Positions 8,934-18,010 of a stretch of DNA of 64,000 nt are shown here, in pieces. Location: contig NZ_MSIF01000012.1 in NCBI RefSeq assembly GCF_001921215.1, positions 186,001 to 250,000 on the forward strand, given 5' to 3'. Numbering within the stretch: position 1 is the first letter of the stretch; every line of letters begins with the position of its first letter. The notes beneath the pieces are model-generated. The model did no database searches, was not told the origin of the DNA, and saw nothing but the letters and a program-made list of their open reading frames with translations. Source of the stretch: Actinophytocola xinjiangensis. Its GTDB lineage: Bacteria; Actinomycetota; Actinomycetes; Mycobacteriales; Pseudonocardiaceae. Made by a program: the position numbers and the translations under genes.

Positions 8934-10040
8934 ATGGCGGGGCGACGATCTACCGGCAGGCGGTCCACCGGCACGCGGGTCGATCTCCACCGGGTCCGCG
9001 ACCGGCTCCCGGCGTCGATCCAGGACGTGGTGCGCGACTACGAACGCCACCTCGCCCTCGAACGCGGCCTGTCGCCGCACACGGTGCGCGCCTACGTCGG
9101 CGACGTCGTCTCCCTGCTGGGATTCCTCCACTGCCTGCCGATCACCACCCCCGACCAGAACAACGACCAAGGACGCGACGACCAGGGAGACAGCGACGAA
9201 AGAAACAGTGCTGAAGGAAAAGATGACAAAGGAAAAAGTGACAGTTCACGTGAGGTGAGCACCGGAGGGATCGCGGCTCTGGATCTCCAGGCGCTCCGGG
9301 CGTGGCTGGCCGCGTTGCGGACAGCGGGTACCGGCCGGACCACGCTGGCCCGCCGGGCGGCCTCGGCGCGCACGTTCACCGCGTGGGCGCACCGGCGAGG
9401 GCATCTGCCGGCCGATCCGGGCGGTCGGCTGGCGTCACCCCGGGCGCGGCGGACGTTGCCGTCGGTGCTGCGCGAGGACCAGGCCAACGAGGTGCTGACG
9501 GCCTCCGCCTCGGGAGCCGCGCAGCGCGATGCGGTCGCTCTGCGTGATCACGCTCTACTCGAACTGCTGTACGCGACCGGGGTACGGGTGTCGGAGCTGA
9601 GCGGGCTCGACCTCGACGACGTCGATCTTGAACGACGAGTTGTAGTCGTTCTGGGAAAAGGAGGCAAGGAACGGACGGTGCCATTCGGACAACCGGCGGA
9701 ACGGGCGGTGCGCGAGTGGCTCGAACACGGGCGCCCGAGTCTCGCAAGGCCCGTCTCACCACCTGCTCTTCTGCTGGGGGCCCGCGGCGGCCGGTTCCAA
9801 CCGAGCAGCGTTCGACGTATCGTGCACGAAGCGCTGAGTAGTGTTCCGGGTGCTCCCGTCATGGGACCGCACGGTCTGCGTCACACTGCCGCGACTCATT
9901 TGCTCGAGGGGGGTGCCGATCTTCGTAGCGTCCAGGAACTGCTTGGTCACGCTACGCTCGCTACCACCCAGCTATACACACACGTGACCGTCGAACGGCT
10001 GAAGGCAATTCATGACCGAGCCCACCCCCGCTCCCAGTGA
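8934..10040 (+). CDS. xerC: XerC-like tyrosine recombinase with a hydrophilic insertion
   Basis: This 368-residue site-specific recombinase probably resolves chromosome dimers. The N-terminal SAM-like DNA-binding domain includes [19 protein letters not shown]. The catalytic domain has Arg in [11 protein letters not shown], Lys in [41 protein letters not shown] and the tyrosine nucleophile in that last motif. A charged stretch at about residues 74-110, rich in D/N/K/S/E, splits the N-terminal domain and is encoded by unusually A-rich DNA. The 3' end overlaps whiG by 29 nt. Confidence 0.9.
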   Translation: MAGRRSTGRRSTGTRVDLHRVRDRLPASIQDVVRDYERHLALERGLSPHTVRAYVGDVVSLLGFLHCLPITTPDQNNDQGRDDQGDSDERNSAEGKDDKGKSDSSREVSTGGIAALDLQALRAWLAALRTAGTGRTTLARRAASARTFTAWAHRRGHLPADPGGRLASPRARRTLPSVLREDQANEVLTASASGAAQRDAVALRDHALLELLYATGVRVSELSGLDLDDVDLERRVVVVLGKGGKERTVPFGQPAERAVREWLEHGRPSLARPVSPPALLLGARGGRFQPSSVRRIVHEALSSVPGAPVMGPHGLRHTAATHLLEGGADLRSVQELLGHATLATTQLYTHVTVERLKAIHDRAHPRSQ

Positions 10041-10935
10041 TCTCGGGGACGTCTTCGGGACACCGGGACCGACGCACACCGGCACCGCCGCCGGTGCGTC
10101 GACCAACGGTCATGTGATTTCCTTCGGCGTCGGCGACACCGCCGGCGTCCTGCCGGGCGACCAACGCACCTTCGACGACGTCGAGGCGGGCATCGTCGCG
10201 CTGTGGCGGTCCTTCGGCGAGCGCCGGGAGCAGACGCTGCGCGACCGGCTCGTGTTGCACTACGCGCCGCTGGTCAAGTACGTCGCCGGCCGGGTCGGCA
10301 CCGGGCTGCCGGCGCACGTCGAGGTGGCCGACCTGATCCAGTCGGGCATCTTCGGCCTGGTCGACGCGATCGAGAAGTTCGAACCCGAGCGCGGGCTCAA
10401 GTTCGAGACCTACGCCATGCAGCGCATCCGGGGCGCGATCCTCGACGACCTCCGCGCCCAGGACTGGGTGCCGCGCTCGGTCCGTGGCCGCGCCCGTGAG
10501 GTCGAGCGCGCCCTCGAACGCCTCGGCGCCCACCTGCGGCGCACCCCCACCGACGCCGAACTGGCCGCCGAACTCGGCATCACCGTCGACGAGCTGCGCG
10601 ACATCTACGCCCAGCTTCAGCTCACCAGCGTCGTCGCGCTGGACGAACTGGCCGCGGCCGGCCGGGGCACCCCGCTCGCCGACATCCTGGAGGACCAGGA
10701 GGCGCTGGACCCGGTCGCCCTCCTCGTGGACCAGGACAACCGCAGACAGCTCGCCGAAGCCATCCGCCACCTCACCGAGCGTGACCGAGTCGTGGTGACC
10801 CTCTACTACTTCGAGAACCTCACCCTCGCCGAGATCGGCCGGGTGCTCGGCGTCACCGAGTCCCGTGTCTGCCAGCTCCACACCAGGGCCGTCCTGCGCC
10901 TACGCGCCAAACTCCTCGAAAAGTCCGAGGTCTGA
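10012..10935 (+). CDS. whiG: WhiG/FliA-family RNA polymerase sigma factor
   Basis: The 307-residue sigma-28-type factor resembles WhiG, which starts spore formation in aerial hyphae of streptomycetes. Region 2 is seen in [36 protein letters not shown] and [19 protein letters not shown]. Region 3 follows at DWVPRSVR, and region 4 at [21 protein letters not shown]. About 60 residues precede region 2, longer than usual. The ATG lies inside xerC, and its position after dprA/xerC and before rpsB matches the streptomycete whiG locus. Whether this organism sporulates cannot be read from the window. Confidence 0.92.
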   Translation: MTEPTPAPSDLGDVFGTPGPTHTGTAAGASTNGHVISFGVGDTAGVLPGDQRTFDDVEAGIVALWRSFGERREQTLRDRLVLHYAPLVKYVAGRVGTGLPAHVEVADLIQSGIFGLVDAIEKFEPERGLKFETYAMQRIRGAILDDLRAQDWVPRSVRGRAREVERALERLGAHLRRTPTDAELAAELGITVDELRDIYAQLQLTSVVALDELAAAGRGTPLADILEDQEALDPVALLVDQDNRRQLAEAIRHLTERDRVVVTLYYFENLTLAEIGRVLGVTESRVCQLHTRAVLRLRAKLLEKSEV

Positions 10936-11059
10936 CCCGCGCCGCACCCGCCAGGCCGACGGCGCGAACGACCGCCAGGCTGGCGGCGCGGCCGGCGGCG
11001 CGAACGACGGCGCCGTTGGCCGCCCGGACGTGATCGCCCAGGCTCCGCGAGGCAGGTCA

Positions 11060-11848
11060 TCAGCGCGGTTCGTGATCCTCCTTCCAGGGCAGGAGCCGTA
11101 CCCGGCCGCCGGCGGGCGGGACCAGGGTGAGCGGGTCCAGGTACTCCCCGCCCTTCCGCACGCCCCAGTGCAGGCACGCGGGCACCGTCCGGCAGTGGCC
11201 GGGGCGCAGGACACCCAGCACCTCACCGGCGGCGACGTGCTGGCCGGGCTCCACCGACGGGCCGATCGGCTCGTAGGTCGTGCGCAGACCGCCCGGGTGG
11301 TCGACCGACACCACGCCACGACCCGCCAGTTGACCGGCGAACACGACCACTCCACCGGCGGCGGCGACGACCTGGTCACCCGTCGCGCCGCCGAGGTCGA
11401 CGCCGCGATGGCCAGGTCCGTACGGCGTCGCCGGCGGTTCGAACGGCCGCAGCACCGGGTGCGGGGGCGCCAGCGGCCACGCGAACCAGCCCAGCGGCGT
11501 GCCGGGCACGTCCGGTGGCTGGCGGACGCGTCGCGGCCCGCCCCCGGGCAAGGACGGCGCGTGCCCCGACAGGGCCGGCGCGCCCTCCTGTATCGCCCGC
11601 GCGCCGCCGGGCGCCGGTTCGCCCTCGGGCTGCGGCGCGCCCGCCGACAGGTGCGGCGCGGCGCCAGGCGGCGCCGAGAACGGAGACAGGGCCGAAGACG
11701 GAGACAGCGCCGAGGACGGAGGCAGGGCCGCGGACAGCGGCGGGGCGGCCGGCGGTACCGCGGCCGAGGCGGTCACGCCCAGCAGGAAAGGGGCCGTGAG
11801 CAGGGCAAGGACGGCGGCGAGCAGCGGGTGGGGCGGGGTGGGAGCCAT
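11060..11848 (-). CDS. Secreted M23 (LytM-type) peptidase
   Basis: This 262-residue exported protein begins MAPTPPHPLLAAVLALLTAP, a signal peptide ending near TASAA. A Pro/Ser/Ala linker (about 30-125) with repeated SSALSP units leads to the peptidase domain: GHRGVDLGGATGDQVVAAAGG with the zinc-binding H-x3-D pattern, and CLHWGVRKGGEYLDPL near the end. It probably cleaves or binds peptidoglycan cross-links. The start is placed at the ATG before the signal peptide; upstream codons in frame continue for 96 more but lack export features. An M23 gene next to rpsB is common in actinomycetes. Confidence 0.87.
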   Translation of the reverse strand: MAPTPPHPLLAAVLALLTAPFLLGVTASAAVPPAAPPLSAALPPSSALSPSSALSPFSAPPGAAPHLSAGAPQPEGEPAPGGARAIQEGAPALSGHAPSLPGGGPRRVRQPPDVPGTPLGWFAWPLAPPHPVLRPFEPPATPYGPGHRGVDLGGATGDQVVAAAGGVVVFAGQLAGRGVVSVDHPGGLRTTYEPIGPSVEPGQHVAAGEVLGVLRPGHCRTVPACLHWGVRKGGEYLDPLTLVPPAGGRVRLLPWKEDHEPR

Positions 11849-12195
11849 GCCGTCAACCCTGCCCCGGCCGGCGGCCCGGTGACGGGCCGTGAGGGAATCT
11901 GTGGACAACCGGAGCGGTTGTGGACAACTGGCAGGTGGAAGGACGGGTCTGTCCTGTTGAGGGCGACCCGACCGCGTACACTTCCCATCGCGGTCCGTGT
12001 GAGTACGGATCGACTTCGCGTGCCAGTGCACCAGCCATGCGCTAACGGCATCCGGCGGTCCCACAGCAGAGTTCGTTGCGGGTCCGGCTGCCGGCACCGG
12101 CACCAGGGCGGCACCCGAACACGGGCGCCGCGACAACCGACATCGTGCCTGGTGGACGCCAGGCGCGCTGAGCAGAAGAGGGTGCGAACCAGGCC
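11849..12195. promoter_or_regulatory. Divergent intergenic region, M23 peptidase and rpsB
   Basis: No gene is supported in these 347 bases. TACACT at 11977-11982 is a plausible -10 box for rpsB and would leave a leader of roughly 200 nt, which could carry S2-type autoregulation. Two copies of TGTGGACAACNGG-like sequence occur at about 11900-11935. I could not fit a known RNA family to the leader. Confidence 0.4.
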
Positions 12196-13047
12196 ATGGC
12201 CGTCGTCACCATGAAGCAACTGCTGGATTCCGGCGTGCACTTCGGGCATCAGACCCGCCGCTGGAACCCGAAGATGAAGCGCTACATCCTCACCGAGCGC
12301 AACGGCATCTACATCATCGACCTCGAGCAGACGCTGTCCTACATCGGGCGCGCCTACGAGTTCATCAAGGAGACCGTCGCCCACGGCGGGTCGATCCTGT
12401 TCGTCGGCACGAAGAAGCAGGCGCAGGAGGCCATCGCCAACGAGGCGCTGCGGGTCGGCATGCCCTTCGTCAACCAGCGCTGGCTGGGCGGCATGCTCAC
12501 CAACTTCTCCACCGTCCACAAGCGCCTCCAGCGCCTCAAGGAGCTGGAGTCCATGGAGCAGACCGGCGGCTTCCAGGGTCTCACCAAGAAAGAGATCCTG
12601 ATGCTCACCCGCGAGAAGGACAAGCTCGAGCGCACGCTGGGCGGTATCCGCGACATGGCGAAGGTTCCCTCCGCCGTCTGGATCGTGGACACCAAGAAGG
12701 AGCACATCGCCGTCGGTGAGGCGCGCAAGCTCAACATCCCGGTCGTCGCGATCCTGGACACCAACTGCGACCCGGACGAGGTCGACTACCCGATCCCGGG
12801 CAACGACGACGCGATCCGGTCGGCCGCGCTGCTGACCAAGGTCGTCGCCGAGGCCGCGGCCGCCGGTCTGATGGCCCGCTCCGGCGTGCGCAACGGTGTG
12901 CCGGACGGCGAGGACAAGCCGGCTCCGGGCGTCGCCACGGACGAGCCGCTGCCCGAGTGGGAGAAGGAGCTGCTCGTGGGTCAGAACGCGCCGGCCGCGC
13001 CGGCCGCTGAGGCCGCCGCGCCCGCCGAGCAGCCGAGCGAGTCCTGA
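12196..13047 (+). CDS. rpsB: 30S ribosomal protein S2
   Basis: The protein has 283 residues and binds the small-subunit body near S1. Hallmarks are [20 protein letters not shown] at the start, [17 protein letters not shown] in the middle and [20 protein letters not shown] near residue 190. The last ~50 residues are an Ala/Pro/Glu-rich tail common in actinobacteria. It is followed after 45 bases by tsf, the usual pair. Confidence 0.98.
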   Translation: MAVVTMKQLLDSGVHFGHQTRRWNPKMKRYILTERNGIYIIDLEQTLSYIGRAYEFIKETVAHGGSILFVGTKKQAQEAIANEALRVGMPFVNQRWLGGMLTNFSTVHKRLQRLKELESMEQTGGFQGLTKKEILMLTREKDKLERTLGGIRDMAKVPSAVWIVDTKKEHIAVGEARKLNIPVVAILDTNCDPDEVDYPIPGNDDAIRSAALLTKVVAEAAAAGLMARSGVRNGVPDGEDKPAPGVATDEPLPEWEKELLVGQNAPAAPAAEAAAPAEQPSES

Positions 13048-13092
13048 CCAACCGCGCCCCACTCACCGAAAGAAGGAATGGACAGAGCCACG

Positions 13093-13908
13093 ATGGCTAA
13101 CTACACCACGGCCGACCTCAAGCGGCTCCGGGAGCTCACCGGCGCCGGCATGATGGCCTGCAAGAAGGCCCTCGACGAGGCCGACGGCGACTTCGACAAG
13201 GCCGTCGAGATCCTGCGCATCAAGGGCGCCAAGGACGTCGGCAAGCGGGCCGAGCGCACCACCGCCAACGGTCTGGTCGCCGCCGCCGCCGGGGTCATGG
13301 TCGAGCTGAACTGCGAGACCGACTTCGTCGCCAAGAACGCCGACTTCCAGGGCCTGGCCGACCGCGTCATCGCGGTCGCCAAGGACACCAAGCCGGCCGA
13401 CCTGGACGCCCTGGCCTCGGCCGCGCTCGACGGTGGCACGGTCAGCGACGCCGTCCAGCAGCTCTCCGCCAAGATCGGCGAGAAGCTGGAGCTGCGTCGG
13501 GTCGTCGCCTACGACGGCCCGGTCGCGACCTACCTGCACCGCCGCGACCCCGACCTGCCGCCGACCGTCGGCGTGCTGGTCGAGTACACCGGTGATGACG
13601 CGGAGGCCGCTCGCGGCGCCGCCATGCAGATCGCGGCGATGAAGCCCCGGTACGTCACCCGTGACGAGATCCCCGAGGACGTCGTCGCCACCGAGCGGCG
13701 GATCGCCGAGGAGACCGCGCGCGAGGAGGGCAAGCCGGAGGCGGCGCTGCCCAAGATCGTCGAGGGCCGGGTCAACGGCTTCTACAAGGACTCGGTGCTC
13801 CTTGAGCAGTCGTCCGTGCAGGACTCCAAGAAGACCGTCAAGGCCCTCCTCGACGCCGCTGGCGTGACCGTCACCCGGTTCGCCCGCTTCGAGATCGGCC
13901 AGTCCTGA
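13093..13908 (+). CDS. tsf: Translation elongation factor Ts
   Basis: EF-Ts exchanges GDP for GTP on EF-Tu. The 271-residue protein begins [20 protein letters not shown], with the conserved [14 protein letters not shown] and [12 protein letters not shown] motifs. The C-terminal [16 protein letters not shown] is also typical. An in-frame ATG at 13078 abuts an AGAAGGA sequence with no spacing, while the one at 13093 matches the family N-terminus, so 13093 is used. A strong hairpin follows the stop, separating tsf from pyrH. Confidence 0.97.
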   Translation: MANYTTADLKRLRELTGAGMMACKKALDEADGDFDKAVEILRIKGAKDVGKRAERTTANGLVAAAAGVMVELNCETDFVAKNADFQGLADRVIAVAKDTKPADLDALASAALDGGTVSDAVQQLSAKIGEKLELRRVVAYDGPVATYLHRRDPDLPPTVGVLVEYTGDDAEAARGAAMQIAAMKPRYVTRDEIPEDVVATERRIAEETAREEGKPEAALPKIVEGRVNGFYKDSVLLEQSSVQDSKKTVKALLDAAGVTVTRFARFEIGQS

Positions 13909-13931
13909 CAGGGAAATCTCGATCCCGGGCA

Positions 13932-13966
13932 GTGCCCCGCCCTCGCGTTCGCCGAGGGCGGGGCAC
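13932..13966 (+). terminator. Intrinsic terminator after tsf
   Basis: GTGCCCCGCCCTCG and CGAGGGCGGGGCAC form a perfect 14-bp stem around a seven-base loop. No T-run follows. It ends the rpsB-tsf transcript 23 bases after the tsf stop. Confidence 0.85.
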
Positions 13967-14004
13967 AGTCCTGTAGTCACTCGCACGCGAGAGAGGACGT
14001 CGTG

Positions 14005-14736
14005 ATGGAAGGCCGCGGACACGGGTTCCGCCGGGTGTTGCTCAAACTGGGCGGTGAGATGTTCGGCGGCGGCGAGGTCGGCGTCGATCCGGACGTCGTG
14101 CAGACCGTGGCGCGCCAGATCGCCGAGGTCGTGCGGGACGGCGTACAGGTCTCGGTGGTGATCGGCGGCGGCAACTTCTTCCGTGGCGCCGAACTCTCCC
14201 AGCGGGGCATGGACCGGGACCGTGCCGACTACATGGCAATGCTCGGTACCGTGATGAACTGCCTGGCGTTGCAGGACTTCCTGGAGAAGCTCGGCATCGA
14301 CACCCGGGTCCAGACCGCGATCACCATGGGTCAGGTCGCCGAGCCCTACATCCCGCGTCGTGCCGAGCGGCACCTGGAGAAGGGCCGGGTCGTGATCTTC
14401 GCCGGCGGCGTCGGCATGCCCTACTTCTCCACCGACACCGCGGCCGCCCAGCGAGCGCTGGAGATCGGCTGCGAGGTCGTCCTGATGGCCAAGTCGGTCG
14501 ACGGGGTCTACACCGACGACCCCAAGACCACCCCGGACGCCGAGATGTTCGAGCACATCACGCACCGGGAGGTGTTGGAGCGCGGCCTGAACGTCGCCGA
14601 CTCGACGGCGTTCAGCCTCTGCATGGACAACAACATGCCGATCATCGTCTTCAACCTGCTTGTCGAGGGGAACATCGCGCGCGCGGTGCGTGGTGAGAGG
14701 ATCGGCACCGTCGTCAGCACTCCCGGGCAGCGCTGA
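14005..14736 (+). CDS. pyrH: Uridylate kinase (UMP kinase)
   Basis: PyrH phosphorylates UMP to UDP. The 243-residue amino-acid-kinase-fold protein shows [14 protein letters not shown] at the start, [31 protein letters not shown] and [20 protein letters not shown]. The ATG at 14005 stands seven bases behind a GAGAGGA ribosome site; the GTG at 14002 is possible but is spaced more tightly. It heads the pyrH-frr-cdsA group. Confidence 0.97.
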   Translation: MEGRGHGFRRVLLKLGGEMFGGGEVGVDPDVVQTVARQIAEVVRDGVQVSVVIGGGNFFRGAELSQRGMDRDRADYMAMLGTVMNCLALQDFLEKLGIDTRVQTAITMGQVAEPYIPRRAERHLEKGRVVIFAGGVGMPYFSTDTAAAQRALEIGCEVVLMAKSVDGVYTDDPKTTPDAEMFEHITHREVLERGLNVADSTAFSLCMDNNMPIIVFNLLVEGNIARAVRGERIGTVVSTPGQR

Positions 14737-14770
14737 GCCGCCGCCGGGAAGCCAACCACAGGAGCACGCT

Positions 14771-15328
14771 TTGATCGACGAGACACTCCTCGACGCCGAG
14801 GAGAAGATGGAAAAGGCCGTGTCGGTGGCCAAGGAGGAACTCGGCACGGTGCGGACCGGACGCGCGAACCCCGCGATGTTCGCGCGCATCGTCGTCGACT
14901 ACTACGGTTCGCCGACCCCGCTCAACCAGATCGCCGGGGTCAGCATCCCCGAGGCCAGGATGGCCGTCGTCAAGCCCTACGACGTGAGTCAGCTCGCCGC
15001 TGTCGAGCGCGCGATCCGCGACTCCGACCTGGGGGTCAACCCGTCCAACGACGGCACGATCATCCGCGTGGTGATCCCGCAGCTGTCCGAGGAGCGTCGC
15101 CGCGAGATGGTCAAGGTGGCCAAGAGCAAGGGCGAGGACGCCAAGGTCTCCATCCGTAACGTGCGCCGCAAGGCCAACGAGGAGCTGCACCGCATCGCCA
15201 AGGAGGGCGAGGCCGGTGAGGACGAGGTCGGTCGCGCCGAGAAGGAGCTCCAGCAGGTCACCGACAAGTACGTCGCGCAGATCGAGGAGCTGGTCAAGCA
15301 CAAGGAAGCCGAGCTGCTCGAGGTCTGA
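14771..15328 (+). CDS. frr: Ribosome recycling factor
   Basis: RRF splits post-termination ribosomes together with EF-G. The start is the TTG at 14771, six bases after AGGAG at 14760-14764, giving the standard 185 residues. Upstream in-frame codons would run into pyrH and are not conserved. Typical segments are [52 protein letters not shown] and the helical [14 protein letters not shown] region. Confidence 0.96.
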   Translation: MIDETLLDAEEKMEKAVSVAKEELGTVRTGRANPAMFARIVVDYYGSPTPLNQIAGVSIPEARMAVVKPYDVSQLAAVERAIRDSDLGVNPSNDGTIIRVVIPQLSEERRREMVKVAKSKGEDAKVSIRNVRRKANEELHRIAKEGEAGEDEVGRAEKELQQVTDKYVAQIEELVKHKEAELLEV

Positions 15329-15349
15329 GCCAGCTCGATCGGGTGAATC

Positions 15350-16477
15350 ATGACCAGCGACATGTCCAGTGGCATCACCAGCGACATCACCAGCGACATC
15401 ACCAGCGACACGGCCAGTGAACTGGCCGATCCGCCCGCCGGCCCACCGGCGGCGCCGGCCGAGAGGAGCCGAGTGACGACCGGGTCCACACCCGACGGGT
15501 CATCGCCCGACCGGCCGTCGCGCGCGGAGCGTGCTGGACAGTCACCCACCGGGTCGTCCCCCGACGAGCCTCCGGCCGATCGTGGGGCCGCCGGGAACCC
15601 GGGGGAGCGGACGACGTCGCCAGCTGGTCAGGAGACCGGCGGGGCGTCGGCGGCCAAGGCCGCCGGGTCGCGGGCCGGGCGCAATGTGCCGGTGTCGATC
15701 GCCGTCGGGGTGGCGTTGGGGGCCACCGTGTTGGTGGCGTTGCTGACCGTGCGGCATGTTTTCGTCGGGGTGGTGGCGGTGGCGGTGGCCATCGGCACCG
15801 TGGAGTTGGCCGGGGCGCTGCGGCGGGCGGCGGACATCCGGATCGCGTTGCCGACGGTGTTGGTCGGCGGGCAGGCGATGGTGTGGCTGACCTGGCCGTT
15901 CGGTCTGGACGGGCTGCTGGCGGCCTTCGTGCTGACCGTGTTGGCGAGCATGGTGTGGCGTTTCCGCGGCGGGATCGACGGGTACGTGCGTGACCTGTCC
16001 GCGTCGGTGCTCGCGGCGGCCTATGTTCCGTTGCTGGCCTCGTTCGCGGCGATGTTGGTGTTGCCCGAGGACGGCGTGGACAGGGTGCTGTGCTTCCTGA
16101 TCCTGGTCGTCTGTTCGGACACCGGCGGGTTCGCCGCCGGGGTGCTGTTCGGCAGGCACCCGATGTCGAAGGTGATCAGCCCGAGGAAGTCCTGGGAGGG
16201 TTTCGGCGGGTCGATGGTCGCCGGCATCACGGCGGGCGTGCTGTCGGTGACCCTGCTGCTGGAGGGCCAGTGGTGGCAGGGCGCCCTGTTCGGCGCGGCG
16301 CTGGTGCTCACGGCCACCATCGGCGATCTGGTCGAGTCGCTGATCAAGCGTGACCTCAAGATCAAGGACATGGGCACGTTGCTGCCCGGTCACGGTGGTC
16401 TGATGGATCGGCTGGACTCGCTGCTGCCCTCGGCTGTGGTGTCCTGGCTGCTGCTCAGCCTGTTCATCCCGGCCTGA
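15350..16477 (+). CDS. cdsA: Phosphatidate cytidylyltransferase with extended N-terminus
   Basis: CdsA makes CDP-diacylglycerol, the precursor of phosphatidylinositol, phosphatidylglycerol and cardiolipin, in the cytoplasmic membrane. The protein has 375 residues with several membrane helices from about 113 onward. The signature near the C-terminus is seen in SPRKSWEGFGGSM, ATIGDLVESLIKRDLKIKD and LPGHGGLMDRLDSL. The first ~110 residues are hydrophilic and low-complexity, starting with MTSDMSSGITSDITSDITSD, which is encoded by a 12-nt tandem repeat. Confidence 0.94.
   Translation: MTSDMSSGITSDITSDITSDTASELADPPAGPPAAPAERSRVTTGSTPDGSSPDRPSRAERAGQSPTGSSPDEPPADRGAAGNPGERTTSPAGQETGGASAAKAAGSRAGRNVPVSIAVGVALGATVLVALLTVRHVFVGVVAVAVAIGTVELAGALRRAADIRIALPTVLVGGQAMVWLTWPFGLDGLLAAFVLTVLASMVWRFRGGIDGYVRDLSASVLAAAYVPLLASFAAMLVLPEDGVDRVLCFLILVVCSDTGGFAAGVLFGRHPMSKVISPRKSWEGFGGSMVAGITAGVLSVTLLLEGQWWQGALFGAALVLTATIGDLVESLIKRDLKIKDMGTLLPGHGGLMDRLDSLLPSAVVSWLLLSLFIPA
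15353..15412 (+). repeat. 12-nt in-frame tandem repeat at the cdsA start
   Basis: About five units of ACCAGCGACATC follow the start codon, three of them (15377-15412) nearly exact. They encode T-S-D-I. Because the unit is a multiple of three, copy-number change would lengthen or shorten the N-terminus without a frameshift. Confidence 0.8.
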
Positions 16478-16496
16478 TTCCTGGTTTGCTGGAAGT

Positions 16497-17252
16497 GTGG
16501 GATTGATGTCCAGGGCGCGGGAGCGCATCGCCGCCGTGCGCCGGGGCGTTGACACGTTGCCGAGCCCGAACATCTGGCACTGGCCCGAGGTCTACGAGGT
16601 GGAGAACCGGGCCCAGGACGTCGACGGCGAGATCTGGCGGGTCCTCGCGGGCCTGGTCGACTGGACCGGCCGCGACGTCGCCGACGTCGGCTGCGGCGAC
16701 GGTTTCCACCTGCCGAGGTTCGCCACGACGGCCCGCCGGGTGGTCGGTGTCGAACCGCATCCGCCGCTGGTCGAGCGGGCCAGGGCGAGGGTGGCGGAGC
16801 TGCCCACCGTCGAGGTGCTGGCCGGGGCGGCGCAACGGCTGCCGCTGCCGGACGCGAGCGTGGACGTGGTGCACGCCCGCACCGCCTACTTCTTCGGCCC
16901 GGGGTGTGAACCGGGCCTGGCCGAGGCCGATCGCGTGCTGCGGCCGGGCGGCCGCCTGGTGATCGTCGACCTGGACGTGCGGCACCGGCCCTACGGCGAC
17001 TGGATGCTGGCCGACCTGCCGAGCTACGACCCCCGCGAGATCGACGAGTTCTTCGCGCGCCTCGGGTTCGGGATCAGGCACGTGCCGACGCTGTGGCGGT
17101 TCGACAGCCGCGCGCAGCTCTCGGCGGTGCTGCGGATCGAGTTCTCGGCGGCCGTGGCGGCGCGGGCGCTCACCGAGATCCCCGGCCTGACGGTGCCGGT
17201 CGGCTACCGCGTGCTGTACCGCGACAAGCCGACCGGCCTGGTCAGACCCTGA
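16497..17252 (+). CDS. Class I SAM-dependent methyltransferase
   Basis: The 251-residue protein carries motif I in VADVGCGDGFHLPRF (about 61-75), an acidic residue after the next strand in VVGVEPHPPLVERARARV, and the post-motif LRPGGRLVIVDLD. This is the UbiE/Methyltransf_11 type, so the acceptor cannot be named. It follows cdsA by 19 bases and is probably co-transcribed. GTG at 16497 is used; the ATG at 16506 is an alternative, since GGAAG at about 16490 is poorly spaced for either. Confidence 0.85.
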   Translation: MGLMSRARERIAAVRRGVDTLPSPNIWHWPEVYEVENRAQDVDGEIWRVLAGLVDWTGRDVADVGCGDGFHLPRFATTARRVVGVEPHPPLVERARARVAELPTVEVLAGAAQRLPLPDASVDVVHARTAYFFGPGCEPGLAEADRVLRPGGRLVIVDLDVRHRPYGDWMLADLPSYDPREIDEFFARLGFGIRHVPTLWRFDSRAQLSAVLRIEFSAAVAARALTEIPGLTVPVGYRVLYRDKPTGLVRP

Positions 17253-17280
17253 CCGCACCGATCAGACGCCGATCAGTTGA

Positions 17281-17853
17281 TCAGTCGGCGATCCGTGCGA
17301 ACTGGTAGCGGGTCTGGCCGGTCTCGTCGCCGGAGTGCTGGCGGCCGACCATGACCTCGTAGTCGCCGGCCTTGGCGTAGCTGCCGCTCTCCCGCTGGGC
17401 CGGGGTCCAGCGGTAGGAGGCCAGCTCCACCGTTCGTCCCCAGGCGCTCAGGGTGGCGGTCGCGTACCGCGTCGAGCCGTTCTCGTCACCGGTGTGCTGG
17501 CGGCCGACCAGGACCTGGTCGGCGGGAGCCGTGAAGAACGAGTTGCTCTCCCGCTGGTCGGTGCTCCAGGTCGGCGCGCTGACCTGGGCCATCTGCCCGT
17601 CGATGAGGAGCAGGCCGCAGTAGTAGGTGGTGCTGCCGTTCTCGTCACCGGAGTGCGACTGGCCGAGCAGGACCTGGTTGGCGGGGCAGAGGACCGGGGT
17701 GCCCGAGGACTCCACCACAGTCTGGGTGTACCCGTCGATGACGATGGTCTCGGCGGCGGCCTCAGCCGCGGTCACCGTGACCAGCCCTGCGCAGGCGAGA
17801 CCGACACCGACCAGGGCGCCGGCCCGTCTGGCCAAACGAGAGAAAAGCTTCAC
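17281..17853 (-). CDS. Secreted protein with three GDENG repeats
   Basis: The 190-residue protein has a signal peptide (MKLFSRLARRAGALVGVGLA, cleavage likely near AEAAAE). The mature part has three units of about 55 residues, each with LxGxxHxGDExGxTxY: LLGQSHSGDENGSTTY, LVGRQHTGDENGSTRY and MVGRQHSGDETGQTRY. Conserved His, Asp and Glu in each unit suggest a metal- or ligand-binding beta repeat; I cannot assign it to a characterised family. The first unit has two cysteines that may form a disulfide. AAAGGATG precedes the start. It lies downstream of the PadR gene but a terminator separates them. Confidence 0.75.
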   Translation of the reverse strand: MKLFSRLARRAGALVGVGLACAGLVTVTAAEAAAETIVIDGYTQTVVESSGTPVLCPANQVLLGQSHSGDENGSTTYYCGLLLIDGQMAQVSAPTWSTDQRESNSFFTAPADQVLVGRQHTGDENGSTRYATATLSAWGRTVELASYRWTPAQRESGSYAKAGDYEVMVGRQHSGDETGQTRYQFARIAD

Positions 17854-17972
17854 GAATCATCCTTTCGAAACAACTCAGCGTACAAACGCGATCACGCTAA
17901 GGCTTGGAGAGGTGATCCACCGGCTCGCGGGGCCGCACGGGTTCGAAGATCACCCGGCGGTGTGGTCTGGTC

Positions 17973-18001
17973 CGCTGGCCGACCGTCACGGTCGGCCAGC
18001 G
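17973..18001 (-). terminator. Terminator after the PadR gene
   Basis: CGCTGGCCGACCG and CGGTCGGCCAGCG make a perfect 13-bp stem with a TCA loop, ten bases past the PadR stop on the minus strand. Confidence 0.8.
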
Positions 18002-18010
18002 GGTGGGGAA

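Noticed and set aside
8934-10040. Integrase of a mobile element or prophage
   Set aside because: The recombinase sits in a conserved dprA-whiG context without attachment repeats or phage genes, so a chromosomal XerC role is more likely.
13063-14889. 608-codon open frame on the minus strand
   Set aside because: It covers tsf, pyrH and the start of frr in antisense, and crosses the tsf terminator.
16000-16100. tRNA-like or other stable RNA genes in intergenic gaps
   Set aside because: I scanned the gaps for acceptor/TPsiC patterns such as GGTTCGANTCC and saw no convincing cloverleaf. A covariance-model scan would settle this.
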